Source: a bacterium BMS3Abin14
GTDB lineage: Bacteria > BMS3Abin14
DNA: 5,969 nt
NCBI GenBank assembly: GCA_002897695.1
Contig: BDTG01000001.1
Location: 1-5,969 of the forward strand
Direction: 5' to 3'
Shown: piece by piece, positions 1-4,638 of the stretch
Layout of the letters: each line of letters opens with the position of its first letter
How positions within the stretch are numbered: the first letter of the stretch is position 1
Program-made: the position numbers and the translations under genes
The notes under the pieces: model-generated
Told to the model about the DNA's origin: nothing
The model's input: the letters and a program-made list of their open reading frames with translations, nothing else
Databases searched by the model: none

Positions 1-108
1 ATGTGAGATGCCCAGAGACCGGCCGATCTGCCGCCGTCCCAGGCCTGACTCGTAGTGAAGACGAAGTACTTCCTTGATCCTGCGCATGGATAACCTCTTG
101 TTCGCCAA
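1..108 (-). CDS. istA: IS21 transposase IstA, N-terminal 36 residues (runs off window)
   Basis: Read on the minus strand from a TTG at 106-108, the frame stays open to base 1 and gives 36 residues. They include MRRIKEVLRLHYESGLGRRQ followed by IGRSLGISH, the N-terminal helix-turn-helix of IS21 IstA transposases. IstA is a DDE recombinase that pairs element ends and works with the AAA+ protein IstB for target selection. The TTG start is preferred over the internal ATG at 85-87 for two reasons: AGGAGG (plus-strand 116-121) lies 7 bases before it, and the extra residues ANKRLS match the usual family start. The catalytic domain is not in the window, so activity cannot be judged. Confidence 0.85.
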   Translation of the reverse strand, partial: MANKRLSMRRIKEVLRLHYESGLGRRQIGRSLGISH

Positions 109-226
109 TGGTGCACCTCCTGAAGTGGGTGAAAAGGAAACTTCAGAAGGTTTTACACCAGGTTCTCCAGCGCCGCATTGCCGTCAACGCGAATTCGACA
201 ACCCATTCCGGTGGCAACCCCAAAAA

Positions 227-330
227 TGTCCAGTTTGCCAGCGGAATCGGTGTCCAGTTTGCGTTGGAATGACTGTCCAGTTTGGAATGGAACAGGTGTC
301 CAGTTTGGAACGGAATCAGTGTCCAAGTTG
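227..330. repeat. Five phased IS21 terminal repeats (TGTCCAGTTTG units)
   Basis: The 11-base unit TGTCCAGTTTG starts at 227, 251, 274 and 297, with a variant TGTCCAAGTTG at 320. Steps are 24, 23, 23 and 23 bases. GGAAT/GGAAC spacer words also recur, so the longer unit is about 23 bp. IS21 elements are known for multiple terminal repeats used as transposase binding sites. The run lies just inside the inferred element edge and upstream of istA. Confidence 0.8.
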
Positions 331-426
331 CTCCGGAATACCCAGACAGGATACTTCGGCGGTCAAGAGCTACGGTCGGCAGGCAGGGCAGGCGGCCTGA
401 CTCCCTTAGCTGCCCAAAAGAAAATC

Positions 427-1218
427 TTACCCATGTTCTATATGCTCTATGAACCTGTTAAAGGTTTCAAATACATATTTTCTTGAAGGTGTTTGAGAGA
501 GCTCTTGATCGAGTATCCAACCTATTTCATCGCGACCTTGATCGGAGAAAGCGCTCTTTAAGTTGGCCATCATGCTTTCATACCAAGCCCTGTCATTCCT
601 CTCCTTTATCTCACCAACTATTCGGTTTTCAAGCTCCTGTGGCCTATCTATCAGATCATACATATAGTGTTGATCTTTCCCCTTTTCCCGACTGGTTCGT
701 CTTCTTGTATAGGACAAAGCCTTTTGAGCAACAAACATACCTGGTTTCGGTACGACAATACTTCCCCTGAAAGAATTACCTTCATAACTTTCATCAACTT
801 TTAAAGTGAGAGTGTCCTCAATTAAGATATTCAAATAGCGTAAAGGTTGAGCAACAAGCCCCTTCTGGACTTCTACAGTTGATGTACGATCTGATCCCAG
901 GCTTGGAGTTAAAAACTCAATTACTGCTCTTGAATCCTTATTGTCGGGCCATGCATACTTTTCTGATGGTGGTTTAAAGTCTCCTGTTGGAACCCATTCG
1001 AACCCATGTTCCTTCAAAAGTTCCTTCATCGTTCTGTCTTTCTTTTTCAGAGCTCTACTAACGGCACAGTCCAGATCACGTGTGAATTCTAGTGAGATAA
1101 CATCCTGTCCGCAAAGGTACCTTCGATAAAAATACCAAGCCCATCCTCCAATGATAACGATATCATTTAAGTATGGGTTTATTGAATTAAGCGAATGCAT
1201 TAAACCGGACTTATCCAA
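427..1218 (-). CDS. Nucleotidyltransferase-fold toxin, AbiEii-like partner of the adjacent antitoxin
   Basis: This 263-residue protein has a minimal nucleotidyltransferase signature: a GGW turn (residues 24-26), TRDLD with paired acidic residues D48 and D50, and a further acidic strand VIEF (E101). A later segment, AQKAL-x4-RRR-x6-KD-x5-YDL (about 164-189), matches the K...R...KD..D pattern after the core in AbiEii-type proteins. In the AbiE family the nucleotidyltransferase is the growth-arresting toxin, and related enzymes add nucleotides to tRNA. The start is a TTG at 1216-1218, one base after the stop of the upstream antitoxin gene, with a weak GGGAAG 6 bases before it. An in-frame ATG at 1198-1200 lacks a ribosome binding site. 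Translational coupling is likely. The exact family could be a DUF1814-like or GSU2403-like branch. No clear terminator follows; an IS21 end lies 78 bases downstream. Confidence 0.72.
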   Translation of the reverse strand: MDKSGLMHSLNSINPYLNDIVIIGGWAWYFYRRYLCGQDVISLEFTRDLDCAVSRALKKKDRTMKELLKEHGFEWVPTGDFKPPSEKYAWPDNKDSRAVIEFLTPSLGSDRTSTVEVQKGLVAQPLRYLNILIEDTLTLKVDESYEGNSFRGSIVVPKPGMFVAQKALSYTRRRTSREKGKDQHYMYDLIDRPQELENRIVGEIKERNDRAWYESMMANLKSAFSDQGRDEIGWILDQELSQTPSRKYVFETFNRFIEHIEHG

Positions 1219-1219
1219 A

Positions 1220-2308
1220 TCACACTTCCCAGACGGGACTTATTAATCTTTCCAAAATTTCCCTAGCCTGTTCTTCACCTCTCTTTGGGAAAGTCATCAG
1301 GTCGAGATACATTTGGAGGTCTGAGACAATTGATAACCCTTGTATGTCCCTAACTCTGAAAAATGAAGAAATGCGATAATATGGCTTCATGAGGAAGAAG
1401 TTCGAGTCATATTCTTCATACTCAAGGTTAAGGGCATCTACCCATTTGTTTACTTCCCACTCTTCCTTCATTTTAATGAAAACATGAACGTCCTTAAAAA
1501 AAGCATAGGGAGCAACCAATGATGCAGCACCATGAAAGGATAGAGCATATTCACCAGGGATTCTGTTCTTGTTCCTTTGTAATATTTTAAGTATCTCGTT
1601 CCCATCATTCGCATGTATGTAGAATTTTTTCTGAACTACATTTTTTGCTTTTAACCGGTAAAAACTGACCCATTCCTCCAAAAGGTCATTGCGGTTTTGC
1701 AGCTCTATACCAGCATTAGATCGCCTAAGATATCCTGATTCTTCCAATTGTTTTAAGATTCTAGAAACAAGACCAGGGCTCAGGTCGAGATTGCTTGCAA
1801 GATCCCTTACTCCATCTTCAACAATCTTGTTTGCGAAGAGTTCTCTTAGAACTAAAGAAGACTTATCTGCAAAGAATGAGGGTGATGGTTCCTTAACCTC
1901 TTTGGATCGTTTCTTGCCACTGTGAAAAATTGAAACGAATGATGACCTCAGGAAAAAGTTGCCCGAAAGGTCAAGATAACTAACTTTCTTTGATCTAAGC
2001 CACTCCTGAGCAGACTCGCTGAGATGACTTGCGCCGAAGAATAGAACCTTCTTGTTCCCATCGACTTGCGATTCTAATATCCCCAATGCTCGTTCAACAG
2101 CAGCTTTAATCAGGGCCAGGCGAGAAGACAACTTGACTTCAGCATAAATGTCAAAATCAAGCAGATCTAGAACTTGTACGGAAAGAATGAAATCGAAACG
2201 AAATGAACCACTGGATTGAACTCTTTTCTTTCTAACAGAGTATCCAAGGTCTTTAAGTTTTGATACAAGCGCATCTTGTATTCGTTTTTCTAATTCAAAT
2301 TCGTTCAC
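1220..2308 (-). CDS. AbiEi-like antitoxin and transcriptional regulator with nuclease-fold N-terminus
   Basis: This 362-residue protein has three visible parts. Residues 1-130 look like a PD-(D/E)xK-type fold: FDFIL (D39), then YAEVK with E57 and K59, then the family-typical YLDLSGN (111-117). Residues about 150-207 form a winged helix-turn-helix (RDLASNLDLSPGLVSRILKQ, then a wing ending in LRRS). The remaining 155 residues form the C-terminal domain found in large type IV antitoxins. Such proteins are the first gene of AbiE-like pairs; they neutralise the nucleotidyltransferase and repress their own promoter. Start choice: GTG at 2306-2308 has AAGGTGG 5 bases before it, whereas GTG at 2315-2317 (365 residues) abuts a palindrome and has no such site. 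The toxin gene follows after one base. The operon is more AT-rich than the hip locus, which suggests transfer. The nuclease-like residues may be only structural. Confidence 0.72.
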   Translation of the reverse strand: MNEFELEKRIQDALVSKLKDLGYSVRKKRVQSSGSFRFDFILSVQVLDLLDFDIYAEVKLSSRLALIKAAVERALGILESQVDGNKKVLFFGASHLSESAQEWLRSKKVSYLDLSGNFFLRSSFVSIFHSGKKRSKEVKEPSPSFFADKSSLVLRELFANKIVEDGVRDLASNLDLSPGLVSRILKQLEESGYLRRSNAGIELQNRNDLLEEWVSFYRLKAKNVVQKKFYIHANDGNEILKILQRNKNRIPGEYALSFHGAASLVAPYAFFKDVHVFIKMKEEWEVNKWVDALNLEYEEYDSNFFLMKPYYRISSFFRVRDIQGLSIVSDLQMYLDLMTFPKRGEEQAREILERLISPVWEV

Positions 2309-2317
2309 TATTTCCAC

Positions 2318-2341
2318 CTTGTTTACGATATCGTAAACAAG
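2318..2341. promoter_or_regulatory. 24-bp perfect palindrome, probable AbiEi operator
   Basis: The core GTTTACGATATCGTAAAC is a perfect palindrome, and the symmetry extends three bases on each side to 24 bp. It lies between the predicted -10 box and the antitoxin start, and its edge overlaps the ribosome binding site AAGGTGG. AbiEi proteins are known to repress their own promoters through inverted repeats, and a further GTTTAC half-site sits 18 bp upstream in the promoter spacer. Assignment as the operator is inferred from position and symmetry. Confidence 0.65.
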
Positions 2342-2370
2342 AGCCTAATAGTAAACACTCTGGTTGTCAA
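2342..2370 (-). promoter_or_regulatory. Predicted sigma-70 promoter of the AbiE-like operon
   Basis: On the minus strand a perfect TTGACA (plus 2365-2370) is followed after exactly 17 bases by TAGGCT (plus 2342-2347), a weak -10 that keeps the first two T-A and the last T. A copy of GTTTAC, the half-site of the downstream palindrome, lies inside the spacer at plus 2351-2356. A regulator bound there would block RNA polymerase. Transcription would start inside the palindrome, leaving a leader of roughly 20-30 bases. Confidence 0.5.
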
Positions 2371-2437
2371 TAGTGATATTTCCCTATAAATTTCATCCTC
2401 AAGCAACCTAAATCAAGGGATAGTCTATTCATTCATC

Positions 2438-2632
2438 CATGTCTCTAGAGATTTAAGATATGCGTTCCTCAGGAGACCTCCAACGCTTTAAGTGGTCAAG
2501 GGCATCCACGCTGTCGTTCATTTCACTTAGTTTGAAGCGTTCAAACTTTTTGCCTACACGCAGTCAGAGATAGCGGCCCATCTTGAATTGGATAATACTA
2601 CCATCAGCAAGATTGTAAACAAAACCAACTAA
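2438..2632 (+). pseudogene. Decayed RAYT-like (REP-associated tyrosine transposase) 3' end
   Basis: One plus-strand frame reads HVSRDLRYAFLRRPPTL, stop, a degraded stretch with a second stop at 2528-2530, then FEAFKLFAYTQSEIAAHLEL and DNTTISKIVNKTN ending at TAA 2630-2632. RAYT proteins carry an RP-P-L motif followed by a C-terminal helix-turn-helix of the form YTxxEIAxHLxxxxTTxSxI, in this order. Two in-frame stops and the missing N-terminal catalytic domain (HUH motif and tyrosine) mark it as broken. The match is by motif only, and the upstream boundary is uncertain. Confidence 0.5.
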
Positions 2633-2662
2633 ATAGGTCAGACTCGCCACAATTTATCCCCA
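2603..2662 (+). repeat. RAYT-tail repeat, copy A
   Basis: Sixty bases covering the last codons of the first RAYT-like remnant and about 30 bases beyond its stop. They align with 3810-3868 at 46 of 60 positions with one gap. Similarity continues past both stop codons (GTCAGAC, then CACC/CGCC, then CCCCA), so it is an element end rather than only a protein motif. Confidence 0.55.
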
Positions 2663-2732
2663 ATCAGTTCCCCGGTCAGGACGAGTAGAGGCCTCACGCC
2701 TCCAAGCTGGCGAACATGCCGGACGAATAAGA

Positions 2733-2756
2733 AAAGGCGGCCTCTGGGCCGCCTTT
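2733..2756 (-). terminator. Rho-independent terminator of the PEP-CTERM gene
   Basis: AAAGGCGGCC pairs perfectly with GGCCGCCTTT across a 4-base loop. On the minus strand the stem is followed by TTTTCTTATT. It starts 25 bases after the stop codon of the PEP-CTERM gene, the expected place for its terminator. The plus strand lacks a good T tract after the stem, so it is probably one-directional. Confidence 0.8.
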
Positions 2757-2780
2757 GAAACAGTAATTGTGTAGCTGAAT

Positions 2781-3419
2781 TTATACTCTAAACTTTTTCC
2801 TGAAGACTCCAATCCCCACCAGGGCGGTTCCGAAAAGGAGGAGGGTGGAGGGTTCAGGAACCCTTCTAACCAGGTAGTCCTGCTTATCAGCATTTTTGGC
2901 AAGCATCCAGTTGTAGGTAAGAACGATGCTGCCGGGCTCGCCGGGCACACTATCCAGGATGCCTTGAACAGTAGTGGTATGAAATGTCGAGGTGAAGTTA
3001 CCGTCATCGATGAGAAGGTCATTATAATCTGTGAGGACTTCCCAGATGGCGACTTGCGCCTCAGCGGTCTTTGAGTCGTGATCTTCGTTTGGGTCGGGTG
3101 GGGCGTCCAGGTCTGCGTAATTTTCTGCAATCCATGCCATAATCAAATATTTATCGTCCGCTGGAAGCGGGTCAAGACTATACTCTGTCGACTCGTAAGG
3201 GGCGTCTTGAGCCAAATCGACACAAAAGGCCTGGTCATATGTTAGGCCCCCGTCAAAGGAAACATCGTAATCGAGATAAAACGTGCCAGTTGGTCCAGAG
3301 TTAACGTCGATGTATCCAAATGGAGAACTCCATCCGATCTGCAACGGGATGGCGTTTCCATTCACTGGCAAGGTCCAAGCAAGCGCAACTAAAGCCATGG
3401 CAAATACAATCTTTTTCAT
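2781..3419 (-). CDS. PEP-CTERM sorting-domain protein with thioester-like Cys/Gln pair
   Basis: This secreted protein has 212 residues. Residues 1-23 are a signal peptide (MKKIVFAMALVALAW, then a site after GNA). The C-terminus is a textbook PEP-CTERM signal: VPEP (187-190), a hydrophobic stretch LLLFGTALVGIGVF, then RKKFRV. Exosortase recognises this signal at the inner membrane. The body has AFCVDL (C66, the only cysteine), then YLIMAWIAENYA and TAEAQVAIWEVLTD (Q122). This C...Q-x-AIW layout resembles thioester adhesin domains, where Cys and Gln form a reactive internal bond; that reading is inference. The ATG at 3417-3419 is chosen because GGAGG lies 4 bases before it (plus 3424-3428). An upstream in-frame ATG at 3459-3461 would precede the predicted transcription start. 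The gene forms a single unit with a sigma-54 promoter and a terminator. Confidence 0.88.
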   Translation of the reverse strand: MKKIVFAMALVALAWTLPVNGNAIPLQIGWSSPFGYIDVNSGPTGTFYLDYDVSFDGGLTYDQAFCVDLAQDAPYESTEYSLDPLPADDKYLIMAWIAENYADLDAPPDPNEDHDSKTAEAQVAIWEVLTDYNDLLIDDGNFTSTFHTTTVQGILDSVPGEPGSIVLTYNWMLAKNADKQDYLVRRVPEPSTLLLFGTALVGIGVFRKKFRV

Positions 3420-3466
3420 AAGTCCTCCAGCTGTTAGTTCGTCGACCAGTTGACTCCACATATGTT

Positions 3467-3483
3467 AGCAAGAACGGTGCCAA
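3467..3483 (-). promoter_or_regulatory. Sigma-54 (RpoN) -24/-12 promoter of the PEP-CTERM gene
   Basis: The minus strand reads TTGGCACCGTTCTTGCT. It has the invariant GG and GC doublets separated by 10 bases and matches TGGCAC-N5-TTGCT in full. Transcription would start near 3456, giving a leader of about 37 bases that contains the GGAGG site. PEP-CTERM genes are known in several lineages to depend on RpoN with the PrsK/PrsR two-component pair, so an enhancer-binding activator is expected upstream. Confidence 0.82.
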
Positions 3484-3614
3484 AACCTAAACAATTGAAA
3501 TATATAGGGAAACAAAATTTGAGTGGGAAAAATATTGCATAGTTTCGGCAATGCTCTTCTCTTTATGATACCTTAACTGGCCGTCTCCTTTCGGAGGGTA
3601 CTGGTGCAGTTGGT
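3484..3614 (-). other. Intergenic stretch upstream of the sigma-54 promoter, with a small hairpin
   Basis: No gene is seen here. TTTCCC occurs twice on the minus strand (plus 3507-3512 and 3525-3530), 18 bp apart, in an AT-rich stretch where an RpoN activator could bind; this is weak. At 3585-3596 CTCC-GAAA-GGAG forms a short hairpin just after the stop of the dead PEP-CTERM copy. It may be what remains of that gene's 3' untranslated region. It lacks a T tract, so it is not called a terminator. Confidence 0.35.
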
Positions 3615-3692
3615 TTATCCCGAAAACTTCCGCCTGAAGGCCCCGATGCCTACCAGGCCTTTCCCGATGGACAGCCTGCATCTTGCCGGGGG
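3615..3692 (-). pseudogene. C-terminal remnant of a second PEP-CTERM gene
   Basis: The minus strand encodes IGKGLVGIGAFRRKFSG followed by TAA (3615-3617). Its last 16 residues align with GTALVGIGVFRKKFRV, the end of the intact neighbour, at 10 of 16 positions. This is the membrane-anchor and basic-tail part of a PEP-CTERM signal. Upstream in the same frame PPARCRLS replaces the expected PEP-and-hydrophobic segment. A nearby reading with small insertions or deletions would restore a PEPATxLL-like sequence, so frameshifts are likely. No body, signal peptide or start can be followed beyond about 3692. It lies about 200 bases upstream of the living copy in the same direction, as in a tandem PEP-CTERM array. 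Confidence 0.62.
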
Positions 3693-3758
3693 TTTTTTCC
3701 CTAACCCAGAACCATCATTTTCATCGAAGGAGGGTCTTACTTCAGTGCAAGCGGATAA

Positions 3759-3839
3759 TGTGCGAGATCAGGGGTTGTACTCGTGTTGTTGGGGTTTTCC
3801 CTGACGGCAATCAACAAGATCGCCAGCAAAACCAAATGA
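3759..3839 (+). pseudogene. Second RAYT-like 3' remnant
   Basis: A short plus-strand frame bounded by a stop at 3756-3758 reads CARSGVVLVLLGFSLTAINK and then IASKTK, ending at TGA 3837-3839. The end, TAINKIASKTK, parallels TTISKIVNKTN of the first RAYT-like remnant, and the nucleotide similarity runs through the stop into non-coding sequence. Only the last turn of the helix-turn-helix survives. On its own it would not be recognisable; the call rests on the alignment with the first remnant. Confidence 0.38.
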
Positions 3840-3868
3840 ACAAGTCAGACCCACCATAATTCACCCCA
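3810..3868 (+). repeat. RAYT-tail repeat, copy B
   Basis: Direct-repeat partner of 2603-2662, same orientation, 46 matches over 60 aligned positions with one single-base gap. Together the two copies bracket the PEP-CTERM unit and the dead PEP-CTERM copy. Confidence 0.55.
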
Positions 3869-3891
3869 GAAGCCACCGCCTGAAGCCACCT

Positions 3892-3930
3892 GGGGGCTTC
3901 TCGGGGCCAGAGAAGCCCCCGAAGTTTTGT
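3892..3930 (+). terminator. Strong rho-independent terminator before the hip locus
   Basis: GGGGGCTTCTC (3892-3902) pairs perfectly with GAGAAGCCCCC (3910-3920) across a 7-base loop, followed by GAAGTTTTGT. This 11-bp GC-rich stem would stop plus-strand read-through into the hip operon from the RAYT remnant side and so insulate its promoter. No intact plus-strand gene lies upstream, so it may be a relic of the remnant's own unit. Confidence 0.72.
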
Positions 3931-3938
3931 TATTTACA

Positions 3939-3958
3939 TTATACCTTTTAGGGTATAA
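3939..3958. promoter_or_regulatory. HipB operator O1 (predicted)
   Basis: TTATACCTTTTAGGGTATAA: the 7-base arms TTATACC and GGTATAA pair perfectly. First of four related palindromes upstream of hipB. It is the farthest from the gene and lies just past the insulating terminator. Confidence 0.7.
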
Positions 3959-3980
3959 CTAACGATCTTTAATAGGCCAA

Positions 3981-4000
3981 TTGCACCCGAAGGGGTATAG
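3981..4000. promoter_or_regulatory. HipB operator O2 (predicted)
   Basis: TTGCACCCGAAGGGGTATAG: the right arm GGGTATA is intact and the left arm TTGCACCC is degenerate. Probably the weakest of the four sites. It starts exactly 42 bp after O1. Confidence 0.62.
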
Positions 4001-4002
4001 TT

Positions 4003-4016
4003 TGCAAATATTTGCA
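4003..4016. repeat. 14-bp palindrome between O2 and O3
   Basis: TGCAAATATTTGCA is a perfect palindrome in the linker between O2 and O3, ending just before the predicted -35 box. Its sequence is unrelated to the TATACCC operators. It could bind another regulator or bend the DNA; no assignment is possible. Confidence 0.4.
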
Positions 4017-4045
4017 TTGACGTTATACCCTATAGGGTGTAATGT
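4017..4045 (+). promoter_or_regulatory. Predicted hip operon promoter overlapping O3
   Basis: TTGACG (4017-4022) and TAATGT (4040-4045) are separated by exactly 17 bases. O3 (4023-4042) fills the spacer and touches both boxes, so its occupation would exclude RNA polymerase. Transcription would start near 4052, putting O4 in the leader. The -10 match is modest. Confidence 0.5.
4023..4042. promoter_or_regulatory. HipB operator O3 (predicted)
   Basis: TTATACCCTATAGGGTGTAA: near-perfect 8-base arms with a single mismatch, so probably a strong site. It lies in the promoter spacer and starts 42 bp after O2. Confidence 0.72.
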
Positions 4046-4064
4046 TCCCGTAAGTTTATCTGTA

Positions 4065-4084
4065 CTATACCCGAAGGGGTATAT
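4065..4084. promoter_or_regulatory. HipB operator O4 (predicted)
   Basis: CTATACCCGAAGGGGTATAT: arms TATACCC and GGGTATA in good symmetry. It starts 42 bp after O3. It lies in the transcript leader and contains AAGGGG, which could act as a ribosome binding site for an ATG at 4089. Confidence 0.7.
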
Positions 4085-4115
4085 CTCGATGAAATATAAT
4101 ATGGAGTTGACCGAT

Positions 4116-4313
4116 ATGATTACTGGACAAAAGGTAAAAGAGCTGAGAAAGCGCACAGGCCTTACCCAAGAGGCTCTGGCCGTTAGGAGCGGTGTCGGAC
4201 TGCGATTCGTTCGGGAACTCGAACAGGGGAAGAATACGGTGCGCATGGACAAAGTCGACCAGGTGCTTGCGCTGTTCGGATACCACCTGGAACCTGTCAA
4301 GGACAAGATCTAA
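4116..4313 (+). CDS. hipB: HipB-like HTH antitoxin/repressor
   Basis: This 65-residue protein is almost entirely an Xre/Cro-type helix-turn-helix: LTQEALAVRSGVGLRFVREL (16-35) then EQGKNTVRMDKVDQVLALFG, the conserved core of HipB regulators. HipB dimers bind palindromic operators upstream of their own operon and help hold the Hip kinase. Four such operators lie just upstream. ATG 4116 is chosen because GGAG (4103-4106) precedes it by 9 bases. ATG 4089 (74 residues, after AAGGGG in O4) is a real alternative. A still longer reading from a TTG at 3981 would translate through the operators and is rejected. The HipS gene starts one base after the stop, so the two are co-transcribed. Function is inferred from the fold and neighbours. 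Confidence 0.85.
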   Translation: MITGQKVKELRKRTGLTQEALAVRSGVGLRFVRELEQGKNTVRMDKVDQVLALFGYHLEPVKDKI

Positions 4314-4314
4314 A

Positions 4315-4638
4315 ATGGAAGATCAGGGCAGGGAGGCAGTCATAATGTACAAGGACCGCCGAGCGGGTATTATCGAGGAGATCTCTGCAGGTTATCGCTT
4401 CACGTACGATCCCGGCTTTCTGCCAGGTGGGGAACCCATCTCTGTCTCCTTCCCTCTACAGGAAGAACCGTTTGAAAGTGAAGAGCTGTTCCCTTTCTTC
4501 AAGGGCCTCCTGCCTGAAGGCTGGTACCGGGAGATCGTTTCCAAAAAGCTCAAGATAGACAAAAAGGATCAGTTTGGGTTTCTGATGAACGCCTGTGAGG
4601 ACACAATTGGCGCTGTGTGGATAAGGCCATATGGATGA
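4315..4638 (+). CDS. hipS: HipS-like protein: free-standing HipA N-terminal subdomain
   Basis: This 107-residue protein corresponds to the N-subdomain 1 of HipA, here as a separate gene. Family landmarks are YKDRRAGIIEE (12-22), FTYD (29-32), ISVSFPL (42-48), FFKGLLPEGW (61-70), the IDKKDQFGFL turn (81-90) and EDTIGAVWI (95-103). In the E. coli O127 HipBST system the matching HipS protein, not HipB, neutralises the kinase, and a tryptophan in this region is reported to act at the kinase active site; W70 is the natural candidate here. ATG 4315 keeps the first beta strand (EAVIMY) but has only a distant AAGGA. ATG 4345 has GGGAGG 8 bases upstream and would give 97 residues. The stop overlaps the ribosome binding site of the next gene. 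Confidence 0.8.
   Translation: MEDQGREAVIMYKDRRAGIIEEISAGYRFTYDPGFLPGGEPISVSFPLQEEPFESEELFPFFKGLLPEGWYREIVSKKLKIDKKDQFGFLMNACEDTIGAVWIRPYG

Larger units (their letters stand above)
1..348 (-). mobile_element. IS21-family insertion sequence, left end (partial)
   Basis: The minus strand carries the start of an IstA-type transposase, a strong ribosome binding site, about 100 bases of leader and then a run of short phased repeats reaching outward. This is the usual layout of the istA-side end of an IS21 element. The outer edge is placed at 348, where the minus strand reads TGTCTGGGTATTCCGGAGC, because IS21 ends normally start 5'-TG. The edge is an inference: the other end and any target duplication lie outside the window. 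The rest of istA and the expected ATPase partner istB would lie to the left. Confidence 0.75.

Noticed and set aside
227-330. Regular 23-24 bp repeats considered as a CRISPR array
   Set aside because: The unit is only 11 bases with 12-base spacers, the spacers are themselves similar, and the array adjoins istA. This is an IS21 terminal repeat set.
377-418. Terminator for the AbiE-like operon (GGGCAG...CTGCCC, CAGGCGGCCTG)
   Set aside because: The stems have long or minimal loops and there is no T tract in the minus direction; it may be incidental GC-rich sequence next to the IS edge.
74-486. Plus-strand open frames with Cys-rich CPVC-like words, resembling a zinc-finger protein
   Set aside because: They run through the IS21 repeats, and the Cys words come from the repeated TGTCCAG unit. 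No ribosome binding site and no family match.
2654-3130. Minus-strand 158-residue frame overlapping the PEP-CTERM gene
   Set aside because: It is a shadow in another frame of the well-supported PEP-CTERM gene and runs across its terminator; no family features.
3459-3461. Upstream ATG giving a 226-residue PEP-CTERM protein
   Set aside because: It lies upstream of the predicted transcription start, lacks a ribosome binding site and would bury the signal peptide behind 14 polar residues.
3487-3720. Candidate structured RNA or riboswitch upstream of the PEP-CTERM gene (GATGCAGGC pairing with GCCTG...GCATC, plus CTCC-GAAA-GGAG)
   Set aside because: Most of the paired region is the coding remnant of a second PEP-CTERM gene, it lies upstream of the sigma-54 promoter, and it lacks the conserved core of c-di-GMP or other known riboswitches.
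3981-4115. N-terminal extension of HipB from a TTG at 3981
   Set aside because: It would translate through operators O2-O4 and the promoter. The extra residues (YPKGY, YPIGC) are only the translated palindromes.
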